In this document: positions 7,134 through 17,093 of the stretch, in pieces
Layout of the letters: each line of letters opens with the position of its first letter
How positions within the stretch are numbered: the first letter of the stretch is position 1
Assembly (NCBI RefSeq): GCF_005771405.1
Contig: NZ_VAUA01000014.1
Span: 85,271 to 149,270 of the forward strand
Length of the DNA stretch: 64,000 nt
From: Parasedimentitalea maritima
Lineage (GTDB): Bacteria; Pseudomonadota; Alphaproteobacteria; Rhodobacterales; Rhodobacteraceae
Direction: 5' to 3'
Made by a program: the position numbers and the translations under genes
The notes under the pieces: generated by a model
The model's input: the letters and a program-made list of their open reading frames with translations, nothing else
The model's database searches: none
Told to the model about the DNA's origin: nothing

Positions 7134-9353
7134 ATGCCCGTCAATTCGCATCTCGACAATAAAACGCTGGAAGAGCTGGAAAAGAAGTATGATTCAGCGC
7201 TGAACACCCGTGACAATGGCCCCGTGCTGACCAGGGTGATCTACTGGGCCAGCATTTGCTTTGCGCTTTATCACCTGTGGACTGCGGGGTTTGGTACGCC
7301 GGTTGACCATGTTCACATGGGCATCCACTTGTCGGGGTTGTTCCTGTTCATCTTTGTTGGTTTCCCATTGATCAAATCAGCCCGTGCTCTGGAATGGCGG
7401 GGCGGGCGGCCGTTGGCTCCGGGCAATGTGCCGTTATATGACTGGGCGCTTGCAGCTTTGGGCATTTCTGCGGCGCTTTTCCTGTGGCTCAGCTGGCGCG
7501 GGTTTTCCGGCTTTGGATTTGACATCGACGAGCAGGCGCTGCGTCAGGGCAACCCATCGGGGCCGGATGTGTTCTTTGGCTCCATTCTGGTGCTGACCGT
7601 ATTAGAGATTGCCCGCCGGACAATCGGCTTTGTGCTGCCGCTGATTATTCTGGTCTTTATGATCTACGCCTTGTTTGGCCCCTATATGCCGGCGCAGATC
7701 CTGAAGCATCCGGGCGTCAATTGGCAGCAATTCGTCAACAACATGTATTTCCCGTCCGAGGGCATCTTTGGGGTGACCCTGTGGGTGGTTTCAACAGTGG
7801 TGTTTCACTTTGTGCTGTTCGGCGTGGTGGCGCAACGCATGGGTTTGGGACAGTTTTTTGTTGATAACGCGATGATCCTGGCCGGGCGATATACCGGTGG
7901 TCCAGCCAAGGTCTCGGTCATATCGTCTGCCTTCTTTGGCACCATCTCGGGCAGCTCGATTGCCAATACGGTGTCTACCGGATCGCTGACCATCCCCAAT
8001 ATGAAGAAGATGGGGTATCCCGGCCATTTTGCCGGCGGGGTTGAGGCCGCGGCCTCGGCTGGGGGGCAAATCACGCCACCCATCATGGGCGCTGCGTCCT
8101 TCCTGATGGCTGAGTATCTTGAGGTGCCCTATACCACCATCGTGATCGCTGCCATTGTCCCGGCGCTGATGCACTATATCGGCGTGATGTCGATTGTGCA
8201 TTTCACCGCTAAACGGTTGAAGTTGCCCACCTATACCCGGGATCAATTGCCCAATATGGTGGCCGTGTGGAAAGACGGCTGGTATACGATCATTCCGCTG
8301 ATCGCGCTGCTGCTGGTGTTGTTCTCTGGCTACTCCCCCAATATGGCCGCCTTTATCGGGCTCAACCTTTGTATTGTCGTGGGGTTCTGCGGCATGGACC
8401 GACCGCTGACTTTGCCCATACCGCTCGCCTTACTGGGGTTCATCTTCTGGAAGGCCTCGCCCTATTCCGGCGAGGGGTATTCCCCCGAGATGGCCGGCAT
8501 GCTGGCGGCGCTGACCATCCTTGGCAGCCTGCATCGCAACAAAAGACAAAGCTTCCGGGACCTGTTTGATAGTTTTCACGTCGGTGTTCAATATGCGCTG
8601 GCCGTGGGGGCGGCTTCGGCTGCGGTGGGCATTGTTGTCGGCGTTATCAACACAACCGGAGTTGGCTTCCGCCTTGGCTTTATGGTGACTGGTGGTGCGG
8701 CAGATATGGCGGCGACGCTGGCCCCGCTGCTGGACTGGACCGGGCTTGAAACCTTTAGCCACAGTTCGATTCAGCAATTCCTGTCACTGGTCCTGATCGC
8801 TATGGCCTGTATCCTGATGGGGGCCGGGCTGCCGACCACGGCGCTCTATATCATGCTGGTGGCTGTCGCCACACCGGCCCTGAACCAACTGGGGGTGCCG
8901 CCGCTCGCCACCCATATGTTCGTGCTGTATTACGGTGTGATTTCCGAGATTACTCCACCGGTTTGCGCGTCCGCCTATGCCGCTGCCGGTATCGCCGGCG
9001 CCAACCCGTTCCGAACTGGCATGAGCGCCTTTACCCTGGGGTTGGGGAAACTGATGGTGCCAATGGTGTTTGTCTATGCGCCGACAATGCTGATTGTGCT
9101 GCCCGAGTATTTCACTTTGCTCAGCTTTCTGCAGGTCAGCATAACTTGCGCGCTGGGTGTTTTTGCCATTGCCACAGCAGTGTCCGCCTATTTCATGGCC
9201 CCGTTGAATAGTGTCTGGCGGTTACTGATGGCGATTGGTGGGATCTTATTGGTGGCTCCCAGTGGGGCTTCGGATCTTACGGCACTGGTTGTTATCGCGC
9301 CGGTTATCATCCAGCAGTTGGCCAGCCTGCGTCAGGAAAGGGCCGCCGCATGA
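7134..9353 (+). CDS. TRAP transporter fused permease subunit (4TM/12TM)
   Basis: This 739-residue inner-membrane protein has an N-terminal DctQ-like four-helix part and a C-terminal DctM-like 12-helix part, the fusion usual for TAXI systems. The region around residues 255-330 (GTISGSSIANTVSTGSLTIP, then GGQITPPIMGAASFLMAEYL) is the conserved DctM core. A second PP motif, SEITPPVCASAYAAAGIAG, lies near residue 605. Transport is expected to be secondary, driven by Na+ or H+. Its stop overlaps the FAD oxidoreductase start by 4 bp, so import and oxidation are co-translated. Confidence 0.93.
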   Translation: MPVNSHLDNKTLEELEKKYDSALNTRDNGPVLTRVIYWASICFALYHLWTAGFGTPVDHVHMGIHLSGLFLFIFVGFPLIKSARALEWRGGRPLAPGNVPLYDWALAALGISAALFLWLSWRGFSGFGFDIDEQALRQGNPSGPDVFFGSILVLTVLEIARRTIGFVLPLIILVFMIYALFGPYMPAQILKHPGVNWQQFVNNMYFPSEGIFGVTLWVVSTVVFHFVLFGVVAQRMGLGQFFVDNAMILAGRYTGGPAKVSVISSAFFGTISGSSIANTVSTGSLTIPNMKKMGYPGHFAGGVEAAASAGGQITPPIMGAASFLMAEYLEVPYTTIVIAAIVPALMHYIGVMSIVHFTAKRLKLPTYTRDQLPNMVAVWKDGWYTIIPLIALLLVLFSGYSPNMAAFIGLNLCIVVGFCGMDRPLTLPIPLALLGFIFWKASPYSGEGYSPEMAGMLAALTILGSLHRNKRQSFRDLFDSFHVGVQYALAVGAASAAVGIVVGVINTTGVGFRLGFMVTGGAADMAATLAPLLDWTGLETFSHSSIQQFLSLVLIAMACILMGAGLPTTALYIMLVAVATPALNQLGVPPLATHMFVLYYGVISEITPPVCASAYAAAGIAGANPFRTGMSAFTLGLGKLMVPMVFVYAPTMLIVLPEYFTLLSFLQVSITCALGVFAIATAVSAYFMAPLNSVWRLLMAIGGILLVAPSGASDLTALVVIAPVIIQQLASLRQERAAA

Positions 9354-10606
9354 CCCAGAGGTCAAAAGATCAGGCCCCGGACGTCACAGTTCTGGGTGCG
9401 GGGATCATTGGTATCTGTACCGCTCTGTCGCTGATCGAAAAGGGGCTGCGCGTTCGGCTGGTGGACCGCGACGCACCGGGGCAAGCGACCTCTTTCGGCA
9501 ACGCCGGGATCATCTCGCCTTGGTCTGTGGTGCCGCAATCTATGCCAGGGCTGTGGAAACAGGTGCCGGGCATGTTGTTGGATCCCTTGGGGCCGGTGGC
9601 GGTTAAGCCGAGCTATCTGCCGCGACTTGCCCACTGGGGGCTTCGGTTCATACGTGAAGGACGCAAATCACGCATTCCGGCGATTTCCGATGCTATGGAA
9701 CTGTTGAACCGCGATTGCGTGACTCTTTTCCGCCAACACCTGGTCGGAACCGGGCGCGAAGACCTGATCCGTGACAGTCTCTATGTCCATGCTTTCCGCA
9801 ACCCGGATTCTGCCAATCTGACGGATATTGGCTATGTCATGCGCAAGGAAAAAGGGGCGCGGTTAGAACGGGTCGGAGCGGCGGATCTGCGTGATCTTGA
9901 ACCGGCCCTGAGCCCCGACTTTCAAGCCGCGGTGCTTATTCATGATCAGGCGCGGGCACTGGCCCCGGGCGAGATCGGCACGGTATTAGCCGACAAATTC
10001 CGTACCTTGGGTGGAGAGATTCTGCGCCAAGAGGTCACGGCGATCCGACCCGAAGATGGCGGCTGGACTTATGACACCGCCGAAGGCCCCTGCTGGTCTC
10101 CCAAACTGGTCCTATCAATGGGCGTTTGGTCGACAAAGCTGCTGCAGCCACTGGGTATCCGCATTCCGATGCAAGCCGAGCGCGGCTATCATGTATCGTT
10201 TCAGGATCCGGGTATCGCTCTGAACCATTCGGTAATGGACATGGATATGAAATTTGTCGCCTCGTCGATGAATGACGGGCTACGAGTTGCAGGCACCGCC
10301 GAGTTTGCCGGCCTTGATGCGCCACCCAATCAAAAAAGGTTGGATGGACTAATAAAACTGACCCGGTCCATGCTGCCGAACCTGAACGAAAGCGACATTC
10401 ACACCTGGTCGGGTCAGCGGCCAAGTCTGCCCGATAGCCTGCCGTGTATTGGTGAAATCGAGGGCTTCCCGGGGCTGATCGCTGCCTTTGGACATAGCCA
10501 CTACGGCTTGATGATGGCGCCTAAAACCGGACGCATCGTGGCGGACCTCGTGGTTGAAACACCCGCCAATACAGATCTCTCGCCCTTTCGGGCAAACCGC
10601 TTCTAA
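9350..10606 (+). CDS. FAD-dependent D-amino-acid dehydrogenase-like oxidoreductase (DAO family)
   Basis: This 418-residue protein has a GAGIIGICTALSLIEKG FAD-binding βαβ motif (about residues 16-32), the DAO-family middle domain, and a C-terminal GFPGLIAAFGHSHYGLMMAP flavin-contacting segment. The family oxidises amines or D-amino acids; the closest recognisable type is DadA. It is co-translated with the TRAP permease and followed by an Asp/Glu-racemase-family gene, so the imported solute may be a D-amino acid or N-substituted amino acid. Exact substrate unknown. Confidence 0.88.
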   Translation: MTQRSKDQAPDVTVLGAGIIGICTALSLIEKGLRVRLVDRDAPGQATSFGNAGIISPWSVVPQSMPGLWKQVPGMLLDPLGPVAVKPSYLPRLAHWGLRFIREGRKSRIPAISDAMELLNRDCVTLFRQHLVGTGREDLIRDSLYVHAFRNPDSANLTDIGYVMRKEKGARLERVGAADLRDLEPALSPDFQAAVLIHDQARALAPGEIGTVLADKFRTLGGEILRQEVTAIRPEDGGWTYDTAEGPCWSPKLVLSMGVWSTKLLQPLGIRIPMQAERGYHVSFQDPGIALNHSVMDMDMKFVASSMNDGLRVAGTAEFAGLDAPPNQKRLDGLIKLTRSMLPNLNESDIHTWSGQRPSLPDSLPCIGEIEGFPGLIAAFGHSHYGLMMAPKTGRIVADLVVETPANTDLSPFRANRF

Positions 10607-10618
10607 AGGAGCATTCTC

Positions 10619-11338
10619 ATGACTTTTGACCCCGGTGGACAAAATATCTGCGGCATCTCCATTGGTGTTCTGTCGCTGGAAAGCTATTTCCCCAAACCGC
10701 CGGGTCACATCAAGAACCCCTCGAGCTTACCATTTACTACGACGTATGAAATCCTGCATGGGATCACCGTCCCCAAACTACTGAACTCTCCGTCGCCTGA
10801 CATGGTTGTACCCATTTTGGAGGCCGCGCGACGACTTGAAGCCCAGGGCGTGCAGGCCATTACTGGGTCCTGCGGTTTTCTCGCATTGTTCCAGAAAGAA
10901 ATCGCCGAGGCAGTCTCGATTCCCGTCTTTGTGTCCTCGCTGTTGCAGGTCCCATTGGCTTACCAGATGACCCGCGCACCCGTTGGCGTGTTAACCGCGT
11001 CAGCTGCGGTATTGACCGACAAGCATATCGAGGGCGCCGGGGCACAGGGCATTCCGATTGTGGTACAGGGGCTTGAGGATACCGAAGAATTTTCCTCAGT
11101 CATCCTGAGAAACGAAAGAAATGGCATGGATTTGGCCAAGGTTAGGCACGAAGTTCTGATAGCAGGACGTCGATTGATAGAACGCGCTCCGGATGTTGGG
11201 ACGATTGTTTTGGAATGCACTGATTTGCCGCCCTACGCCCATGATCTTCAAAGAGAGCTAAAGCGCCCCGTATTCGATCTGACCACTTTGGCGACCATGA
11301 TGCACGACGTAGTATTGCGCAGGAGCTATTCGCTGTGA
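10619..11338 (+). CDS. Aspartate/glutamate racemase family protein
   Basis: This 239-residue protein has two family cysteines, in AITGSCGFLALFQKEIAEAV (about residue 83) and in IVLECTDLPPYAHDL (about residue 200). The LECTDLPPYA segment is typical of the Asp/Glu/hydantoin racemase superfamily. AAGGAG lies 9 bases before the ATG. As the last gene of the TRAP operon it may interconvert enantiomers so that the DadA-like enzyme can oxidise them. It is not close to the racemase at 2439, so it is not a recent duplicate. Confidence 0.8.
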   Translation: MTFDPGGQNICGISIGVLSLESYFPKPPGHIKNPSSLPFTTTYEILHGITVPKLLNSPSPDMVVPILEAARRLEAQGVQAITGSCGFLALFQKEIAEAVSIPVFVSSLLQVPLAYQMTRAPVGVLTASAAVLTDKHIEGAGAQGIPIVVQGLEDTEEFSSVILRNERNGMDLAKVRHEVLIAGRRLIERAPDVGTIVLECTDLPPYAHDLQRELKRPVFDLTTLATMMHDVVLRRSYSL

Positions 11339-11529
11339 TCTAAGCTAGGTTGCGATTCTTCTCTATCGTAGTTTTCTAAGTTTTTCGGTGAATGCTTCAG
11401 TGGGTGAACCCAAGAAGCCCACTCCAGTTGGAGCGCCTCGTTGTAGGGAAACTCGTCCGAAACTATGCGATCTACTTCCTCAACTCCATTGAGGGGTCTG
11501 ATCCGGCTAGGTGCGGAATCGTATCATAG

Positions 11530-12910
11530 GCTGGTTTGGTCATTATTTTGGCTACCTATATTCACCTGTGAGCAGAATATGTGTGCGGCGCTGCATATCC
11601 ACGTCGAGCAACCAGTCAATGATGAAAAACGTGCGTTCGATCCGGCTGATCTCCCGAAGAGTGACGGCCAGTTCGTGTTGACGTGGACACGACGCGGGCT
11701 ATCGCAGAAGTTGGCTTGGCGACATAATCCCCGCCACCATAGTGGCCGCACTTCTCAGAATATCAGGCCAATTCGCGATGATCGTGTTTCTCTGATCTTG
11801 CCGCCAATCAACACTTTCACCTCTTTCGGCGCCGTGGTGGAATCAAGGACATAGAGCGGCGTTGATGGCAAATCTCGGATGCGGGGAATAAAGCGGTACG
11901 CGAGAAGCGAAGTGGCGGTAAAAACATGATCTGTGAAGCCGTCGGTATCAGCGTACTGCTCTTTGATCTCCTAGCCGGTTGCATTCATCAACGGGCCATC
12001 AAGGATATAGGGTGCTTCCCCCACAGTTGCTGGGATATTCTGCGTGGCAAGTGGCCAGAATTTATCCGAGATGTGGGTGTAGGCTTTCATCCCGGGATCG
12101 TTGCCATTTTTGGCATTTATAAGGTTCATCGCCTCTCCCTGACGGGTGGTCGGGAAGAACAGGCTGTCGCTGGAATCGGTTACGCCAGCACCGCAGAATT
12201 GCGACATTGGCAATGCTGATTGCGCTTCGATCACTATAGCGAGCGCCCGATTGATTCCATCACTTTCCATATGCCATCGTGACATACGCGAGAGCTGGAA
12301 ATATTCACTGGTGTTGGACGCCTCTGCCATTTGCTCAGCCCGAGATTTAGACCCTCTGCCAGAAAGGCATTCAACAAGCCGATCTTATCCTTGCATGGAA
12401 CGCCGGTTCGCAAATGCGTAAAGGCATCGATAAACCCGGTAGTCTTTTCAACATCCAGCAGAAGGTCTGTTTAAAGTCAGCGTCTCGCCGCAAGTGAGAC
12501 AACCAGATATCACCAGACCGGAACGCATCTCACATGTGGAACAGGACAGCGACTTCCTATCCGCCTATGGCAACAATGGCGTCTTCAAGCGGCGCGTCAT
12601 CTTCCATTGTTCCAAGCAGAGCCGATCTAAGATTGGAAAAGCCATGCAGGGCTGTTTTCGGGGCCGTCTTTGAACCTGTAAATCGCGTGTCACACAGCTT
12701 TGCATCTCGCCAGGTCTTGCCAACTACCCGATTATGGGATTCTACGGTTGCATCGGCAATGGCTGCTGCCCATTCTACGACACAGACGGCGATGATCGCC
12801 AGTCGCCGATTGCTGGAGATATCCGTAGAGTTATTACCGACCTCAAATTGGCGTAACCAGATAAATCGGCTGACGTGGCCTGCGACCTTTTCTGCCAGCA
12901 TTTCCTCCAA
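11530..12910 (-). pseudogene. Degenerate Tn3-family transposase (tnpA) relic
   Basis: Minus-strand reading gives successive Tn3 TnpA blocks in several frames: an N-terminal-half block in 12910-12557 (IADATVESHNRVVGKTWRDA), TGFIDAFTHLRTGVPCKDKI near 12440-12380, FCGAGVTDSSDSLFF in 12330-11971, then after a stop DGFTDHVFTATSLLAYRFIP near 11940, and [20 protein letters not shown] near 11630. At least two frameshifts and one nonsense codon (TAG near 11971) break it. No intact terminal inverted repeat or resolvase was seen. The 190 bp between the racemase and this relic show no recognisable gene. Confidence 0.85.
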
Positions 12911-12926
12911 TCGGGTTTTGTCCTGT

Positions 12927-12957
12927 CTCCCTGCCGCTTTTGCTGCGGCAGGGAGGG
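12927..12957. terminator. Strong hairpin at the end of the sugar ABC operon
   Basis: CTCCCTGCCGC (12927-12937) pairs with GCGGCAGGGAG (12945-12955) around a 7-base loop, 5 bp beyond the ATPase stop. There is no clear T-run on the minus strand, so it may act mainly as a 3'-end stabiliser. Confidence 0.5.
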
Positions 12958-12959
12958 TT

Positions 12960-13748
12960 TTAAACTGTTCCGCCCAAGCTACCTTCGAGAGAAACCAGCT
13001 CCTGACCCCCTGCCATCATATCCTGCAGCTCTTCGGGAGTAATCTGCCCACGCTGTGCTGTGCCGAGGGTCTTACCGCGATTCAGCACTGTAAAGCGATC
13101 ACCAACGGCCATGGCATGGCGCACATTGTGAGTGATGAAAACTACGGCGATGCCTTGCTTGCGAACCTTGTCGATTGTCGCCAAAACATTGGCTGTCTGG
13201 CGGACCCCAAGAGCCGAAGTTGGTTCGTCCAGGATCAGGACCTTGGCCCCGAAATGCACGGCCCGGGCTATGGCGACAGTCTGGCGTTCGCCTCCTGACA
13301 GGGTGCCAACCGCCTGATCAGGTCCCCGAAGGTTGATGCCCATTTTGCGCATCTCTTCCATAGTCACTTTGTTGGCATAGTCATGGTCAAAAAACTTGAG
13401 CGGTCCGACGGATTTTTCCGGCTCGTTACCCATGAAGAAGTTGCGAGACACTGACATCAGAGGAATCATCGCCAGATGCTGGTGCACTGTCGCTATCCCT
13501 GCCGATATTGCATCTCGCGGATCAGCGAAATACATTGGTACACCTTCGAAAAGGATATCGCCGTGCGTTGGCTTATGGACCCCAGACATGGTCTTGATGA
13601 AGGTCGACTTGCCTGCACCATTGTCGCCCAGCAGGCAGTGGCATTCGCCCGGAAAGACATCTACTGAAACACCGGCCAGGGCAATGACGCTGCCAAAGTG
13701 TTTTTCGATGTTCTTCATTTGGATGATTGGAGAATTTTCAGAATTCAT
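12960..13748 (-). CDS. Sugar ABC transporter ATP-binding protein (single ABC domain)
   Basis: This 262-residue cytosolic ATPase has Walker A GDNGAGKST (about residues 41-49), the TLSGGERQTVAIARA signature, Walker B VLILDEP and the switch His in FITHN. It holds one nucleotide-binding domain, unlike the tandem RbsA/XylG type, and resembles the FrcA group of fructose/inositol transporters in alphaproteobacteria. It is the third gene of a binding protein-permease-ATPase operon under the LacI operator at 15997. The 1-bp gap to the permease implies coupling. Confidence 0.92.
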   Translation of the reverse strand: MNSENSPIIQMKNIEKHFGSVIALAGVSVDVFPGECHCLLGDNGAGKSTFIKTMSGVHKPTHGDILFEGVPMYFADPRDAISAGIATVHQHLAMIPLMSVSRNFFMGNEPEKSVGPLKFFDHDYANKVTMEEMRKMGINLRGPDQAVGTLSGGERQTVAIARAVHFGAKVLILDEPTSALGVRQTANVLATIDKVRKQGIAVVFITHNVRHAMAVGDRFTVLNRGKTLGTAQRGQITPEELQDMMAGGQELVSLEGSLGGTV

Positions 13749-13749
13749 A

Positions 13750-14874
13750 TCAACGCTCCCCCGTAATGATGCGACGAATGTAGGTGTTCAGGATCACGGC
13801 ACCCAACAGGATGAGACCAAGGAAAACCCGGAACAGTGAACTTTCAACACCAGCAAAGAATAAGCCCTGCTGGACCACACCAAAGATCAAGGCGCCCAAA
13901 GCCGCGCCAAGAACCGAGCCGTAGCCACCTGTCAGCAGTGCACCTCCGATAACAACAGCAATGATGGCTTCAAACTCTTTCAGCAGACCTCGGTCTGCTC
14001 CGGCAGAGCCAAATTCCATGACCTGACAGACGGCGAAAACAGTCGCGCAAAAGGCTGTCAGCATAAACATCAGGATTTTTACTTTGTTGACAGGAACACC
14101 CGAGTTGCGAGCGGCTTCGGCGTCGCCGCCGGCTGCAAAAATCCAGTTGCCAAATTTGGTCTTAGTCAAAAGAACGTGCCCTAAAACAACCAGGACGATG
14201 GCCCAGACAATCAGCATGGGAATCCCATCCACAATCGGTTCGCCCATACGGCTGCCACGGCTGAAGGTCGTGATTAGCCCGGCATCGCCAAGCCAGGTGA
14301 AGAGGCTCTGCAAAATTTTTCCGCCAAATATTGGGGCTAGCCAGTCGCCTTCGGCCGCGTCTTTGATGCCGCCAATGATAGTTTTGCGCTCGATGAGCTG
14401 AGGCAGGTAGATGGTAAAGCCACGCAGGATGAACAAGAATGCCAGTGTGACGATAAAGCTGGGCAAGCCGGTGCGTATGACGATGAAACCGTTCAATCCG
14501 CCAATGGCGATGCACAGCACAAAGGTAGTGAGTATGGCGATCCAGACGGGCCAGCCAAGGGTCACAGAGAAAATTGCGATCATCATGCCGGCAAAGCCAA
14601 TCATGGAGCCGACTGAGAGATCAAACTCACCCGCGATCATTAGCAGGCAGGCACCAACTGCGATGATCATGAATTGGGCAGAAACGATTGACCAGTTCAG
14701 CACACCTTGGCTGTTGAACATGCCGCTGTCAGAGGCGAACAGAAGAAAAAAAGTGAACACCGCGACAGTCCCAACCATGCCACCCAGTTCCGGGCGAATG
14801 AGCGCTTGGCGCAATGGGGAAATTTCTTTGACACGTTCGTCGGCGGCGGGTGTGTTGTTTGCGACTCCAGTCAT
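13750..14874 (-). CDS. Sugar ABC transporter permease (RbsC/FrcC type)
   Basis: This 374-residue inner-membrane protein has about ten hydrophobic helices and the carbohydrate-permease signature AAGGDAEAARNSGVPVNKVK that forms the ATPase-contact loop. The ATG at 14874 has GGGAGGGGG 7 bases upstream; a start six codons earlier would include the ribosome-binding site. It forms the membrane channel for the binding protein encoded at 14958 with the ATPase at 12960. The substrate is inferred to be inositol or a related polyol from the neighbours. Confidence 0.92.
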   Translation of the reverse strand: MTGVANNTPAADERVKEISPLRQALIRPELGGMVGTVAVFTFFLLFASDSGMFNSQGVLNWSIVSAQFMIIAVGACLLMIAGEFDLSVGSMIGFAGMMIAIFSVTLGWPVWIAILTTFVLCIAIGGLNGFIVIRTGLPSFIVTLAFLFILRGFTIYLPQLIERKTIIGGIKDAAEGDWLAPIFGGKILQSLFTWLGDAGLITTFSRGSRMGEPIVDGIPMLIVWAIVLVVLGHVLLTKTKFGNWIFAAGGDAEAARNSGVPVNKVKILMFMLTAFCATVFAVCQVMEFGSAGADRGLLKEFEAIIAVVIGGALLTGGYGSVLGAALGALIFGVVQQGLFFAGVESSLFRVFLGLILLGAVILNTYIRRIITGER

Positions 14875-14957
14875 TGAAGCGCCCCCTCCCAAAAATTATG
14901 AAACCAGATTGTAGATGGAAAACGGGCGCCCGAATAGGCGCCCGAAGTTGGTCGGAT

Positions 14958-15908
14958 TTAGCGGTATTCGCCCGCAAATTCTTCGATTTTGGTCAGGCCA
15001 TCAGCAGTGACGAATCCCGGACCTGAGTTGATGTTGTTACCTGGCAAAACGCCATAACGGTGGTAGTTGGTCATAACTACAACTGGCAGATAAGCCTGCA
15101 GGAATGGCTGCTGGTCAATACCCCACTGGATAGTACCAGCCTTGATGCCTTTGACGATTTCACCGCCCAAGTCAAACGTTCCAAAGTAGATATCACCAGC
15201 CAAACCGTTTTCCTCTAGGGCCAATAGGGTTGGATCTGCGGATGTTGGGCCAAGCGTCAAAACGGCTTCAGTTTCTGGGTTAGCTGACAGGTAAGCTAAT
15301 ACACGGTTTTTTACTTCGGACGGATCCTGGCCAGCATCGATCATCTGTGTGCCCAGTTCGATTCCCAGACCATCTGCAAAACCCTGGCAGCGTTCGGTCG
15401 ACGAGGGTTGAACTATATAGTGGTTCACGCAAAGGAAGGAGCTGATGCCATCGCCTTTGGCGCGTAGACCAGCGGCATGGCCAGCATCATATTCCGGTTG
15501 TCCCACATACATCAGGGCACCGATTTCACGCGCTTTTTCCGGGGAGCCGGTGTTCATGATGATCACATCGATGCCAGCATCTACAGCGGCACGAATTGGA
15601 CCTTCGAGAATATCGGGATCAGCCAGCGTTGTAATGATGCCGTTCGGACCAGAGGCGGCTGCTTGCTCGATGATGCGTGCCATATCAGCCAAGTCACCGG
15701 TTGGCGGATTGCGGTATTCAACTTCGACATCCATCTGTTCGCCCGCCAAAGCGATACCGTTTTTAATGGTGTTCCACCAGCTGTCGCTGTCAGGAGCGTG
15801 GCTGACCAAGATATATTTCTCACCCTCGGCAGACGCCGTTGTAGCGATCATCATTGGTGCAGCGACAACCGCCGTAGCCAGCATCAGTTTTTTCATCAGT
15901 GATGTCAT
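14958..15908 (-). CDS. Sugar (probable inositol) ABC transporter substrate-binding protein
   Basis: This 316-residue protein has a signal peptide (MTSLMKKLMLATAVVAAPMM, cleavage after ASA near residue 27) and a type I periplasmic-binding fold (Peripla_BP_4). Recognisable pieces are ISHAP-like VSHAPDSDSWWNTIKNG and GTFDLGGEIVKGIKAGTIQW near the hinge. It is the first gene of the ABC operon and is divergent from the LacI gene, with the perfect 16-bp operator between them. Context with iolBCDG makes inositol the leading ligand, but this is inference. Confidence 0.9.
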   Translation of the reverse strand: MTSLMKKLMLATAVVAAPMMIATTASAEGEKYILVSHAPDSDSWWNTIKNGIALAGEQMDVEVEYRNPPTGDLADMARIIEQAAASGPNGIITTLADPDILEGPIRAAVDAGIDVIIMNTGSPEKAREIGALMYVGQPEYDAGHAAGLRAKGDGISSFLCVNHYIVQPSSTERCQGFADGLGIELGTQMIDAGQDPSEVKNRVLAYLSANPETEAVLTLGPTSADPTLLALEENGLAGDIYFGTFDLGGEIVKGIKAGTIQWGIDQQPFLQAYLPVVVMTNYHRYGVLPGNNINSGPGFVTADGLTKIEEFAGEYR

Positions 15909-15996
15909 TATTACCTCCCAGGTATCACGGACATTTCTGTGTAAAGACGGTCCTCTCCATCTTTCCGACTCAAGTTAAAACATATCCACGTCATTC

Positions 15997-16012
15997 TTGC
16001 AACCGGTTGCAA
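15997..16012. promoter_or_regulatory. LacI-type operator, perfect palindrome TTGCAACCGGTTGCAA
   Basis: This 16-bp perfect palindrome with a central CG is the standard LacI/GalR-family half-site arrangement. It lies between the ABC operon and the LacI gene. An identical copy is found at 20329-20344 between the dehydrogenase operon and iolD. It is the likely binding site of the regulator at 16095. Confidence 0.85.
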
Positions 16013-16094
16013 AAAGAGTGGAGGAAATTCATACTGTCTTTGAATGGAATTGCGGATAAAAGGATGCACCGCTGGATCAGGGGATCGGGATTAG

Positions 16095-17093
16095 ATGGCC
16101 ATTACATTGAAAGAGGTTGCAGAACGTGCGGGAGTTTCTCGCTCTGCAGTGTCGCGCGCCTTTACGGATGGGGCTTCGGTTTCAGTTAAAATGCGCCGAA
16201 AAGTTGAAAAAGCGGCACAGGAGTTGGGTTACAGTCCCAACGCGCTTGCCTCGTCGTTGACCACCGGCCGCACCAAGCTGATTGGGCTGGTTTCGAACAA
16301 CTTTCACAACCCAATTTTTCTTGAGGTTTTTGATCTGTTCACTCGAAGTCTTCAGGAAAGCGGGTTGAGGCCACTGCTGGTCAATCTCACGGATGAGACT
16401 AATCCAGAGAACTCGGTGCGGATGTTGCGCCAGTATTCTGTTGATGGGGTGATTGTGGCCTCGTCGACACTACCGCCGGGATTCGCCAAGGCGTTTCGCG
16501 ATGCCAACGTGCCGGTGGTGCATAGTTTTGGCCGCTCATCCAGCGCGCCGCAGGTGCATGTCGTTGGCATCGATAACGTGGAATGTGGCCGGATGGCTGC
16601 CCGCACACTAGTTAAGCGCGGCTATGACAATATTGCATTTCTTGGTGGCCCCGAGCAGGCCACGTCGACCCAGGATCGATACACCGGGTTCATGTCCGAG
16701 TTGTCAGCGCATGCCTCGATCACGACAAGCTATTCATTTGCAGATGCCTATTCGTTTGACGCAGGGCGACGTGAGATGATTAGGCTGTTGAAATCGCCCC
16801 CCGCACAGGCCTATTTCTGCGGTGACGACGTCTTGTCCATCGGTGCGCTGTCTGCAGCTACGGATAGCGGATTATCCGTTCCGGACGATTTGGGAATTAT
16901 CGGTTTGAATGATATGGAAATGGCCGGCTGGGCGAATATCAACTTGACCACAATTCATCAGCCTATTCGTCAGATAGTAGCGTCGTCAATCGAGCTGATG
17001 GTCGCCATGTTAAGCGAACCCAACCGCTACCCCGAAGCGCGAATCTTTCCTTGTTCGATTGTAGAGCGCGGGACATTGAAGCCTCTCAAATAG
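16095..17093 (+). CDS. LacI family transcriptional regulator of the inositol cluster
   Basis: This 332-residue repressor has a LacI HTH at the extreme N-terminus (ITLKEVAERAGVSRSAVSRA, residues 3-22), a hinge helix (NALASSLTTGRT), and a Peripla_BP_3 effector domain (residues 60-332). It lies between the ABC operon and the catabolic genes. The paired identical operators at 15997 and 20329 place four transcription units under it, including its own. The natural inducer is probably inositol or a pathway intermediate. Confidence 0.93.
   Translation: MAITLKEVAERAGVSRSAVSRAFTDGASVSVKMRRKVEKAAQELGYSPNALASSLTTGRTKLIGLVSNNFHNPIFLEVFDLFTRSLQESGLRPLLVNLTDETNPENSVRMLRQYSVDGVIVASSTLPPGFAKAFRDANVPVVHSFGRSSSAPQVHVVGIDNVECGRMAARTLVKRGYDNIAFLGGPEQATSTQDRYTGFMSELSAHASITTSYSFADAYSFDAGRREMIRLLKSPPAQAYFCGDDVLSIGALSAATDSGLSVPDDLGIIGLNDMEMAGWANINLTTIHQPIRQIVASSIELMVAMLSEPNRYPEARIFPCSIVERGTLKPLK

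Noticed and set aside
12146..13298. Plus-strand open frames across the Tn3 relic and ABC ATPase
   Set aside because: The minus strand carries the recognisable TnpA and ATPase sequences; these frames are shadows.
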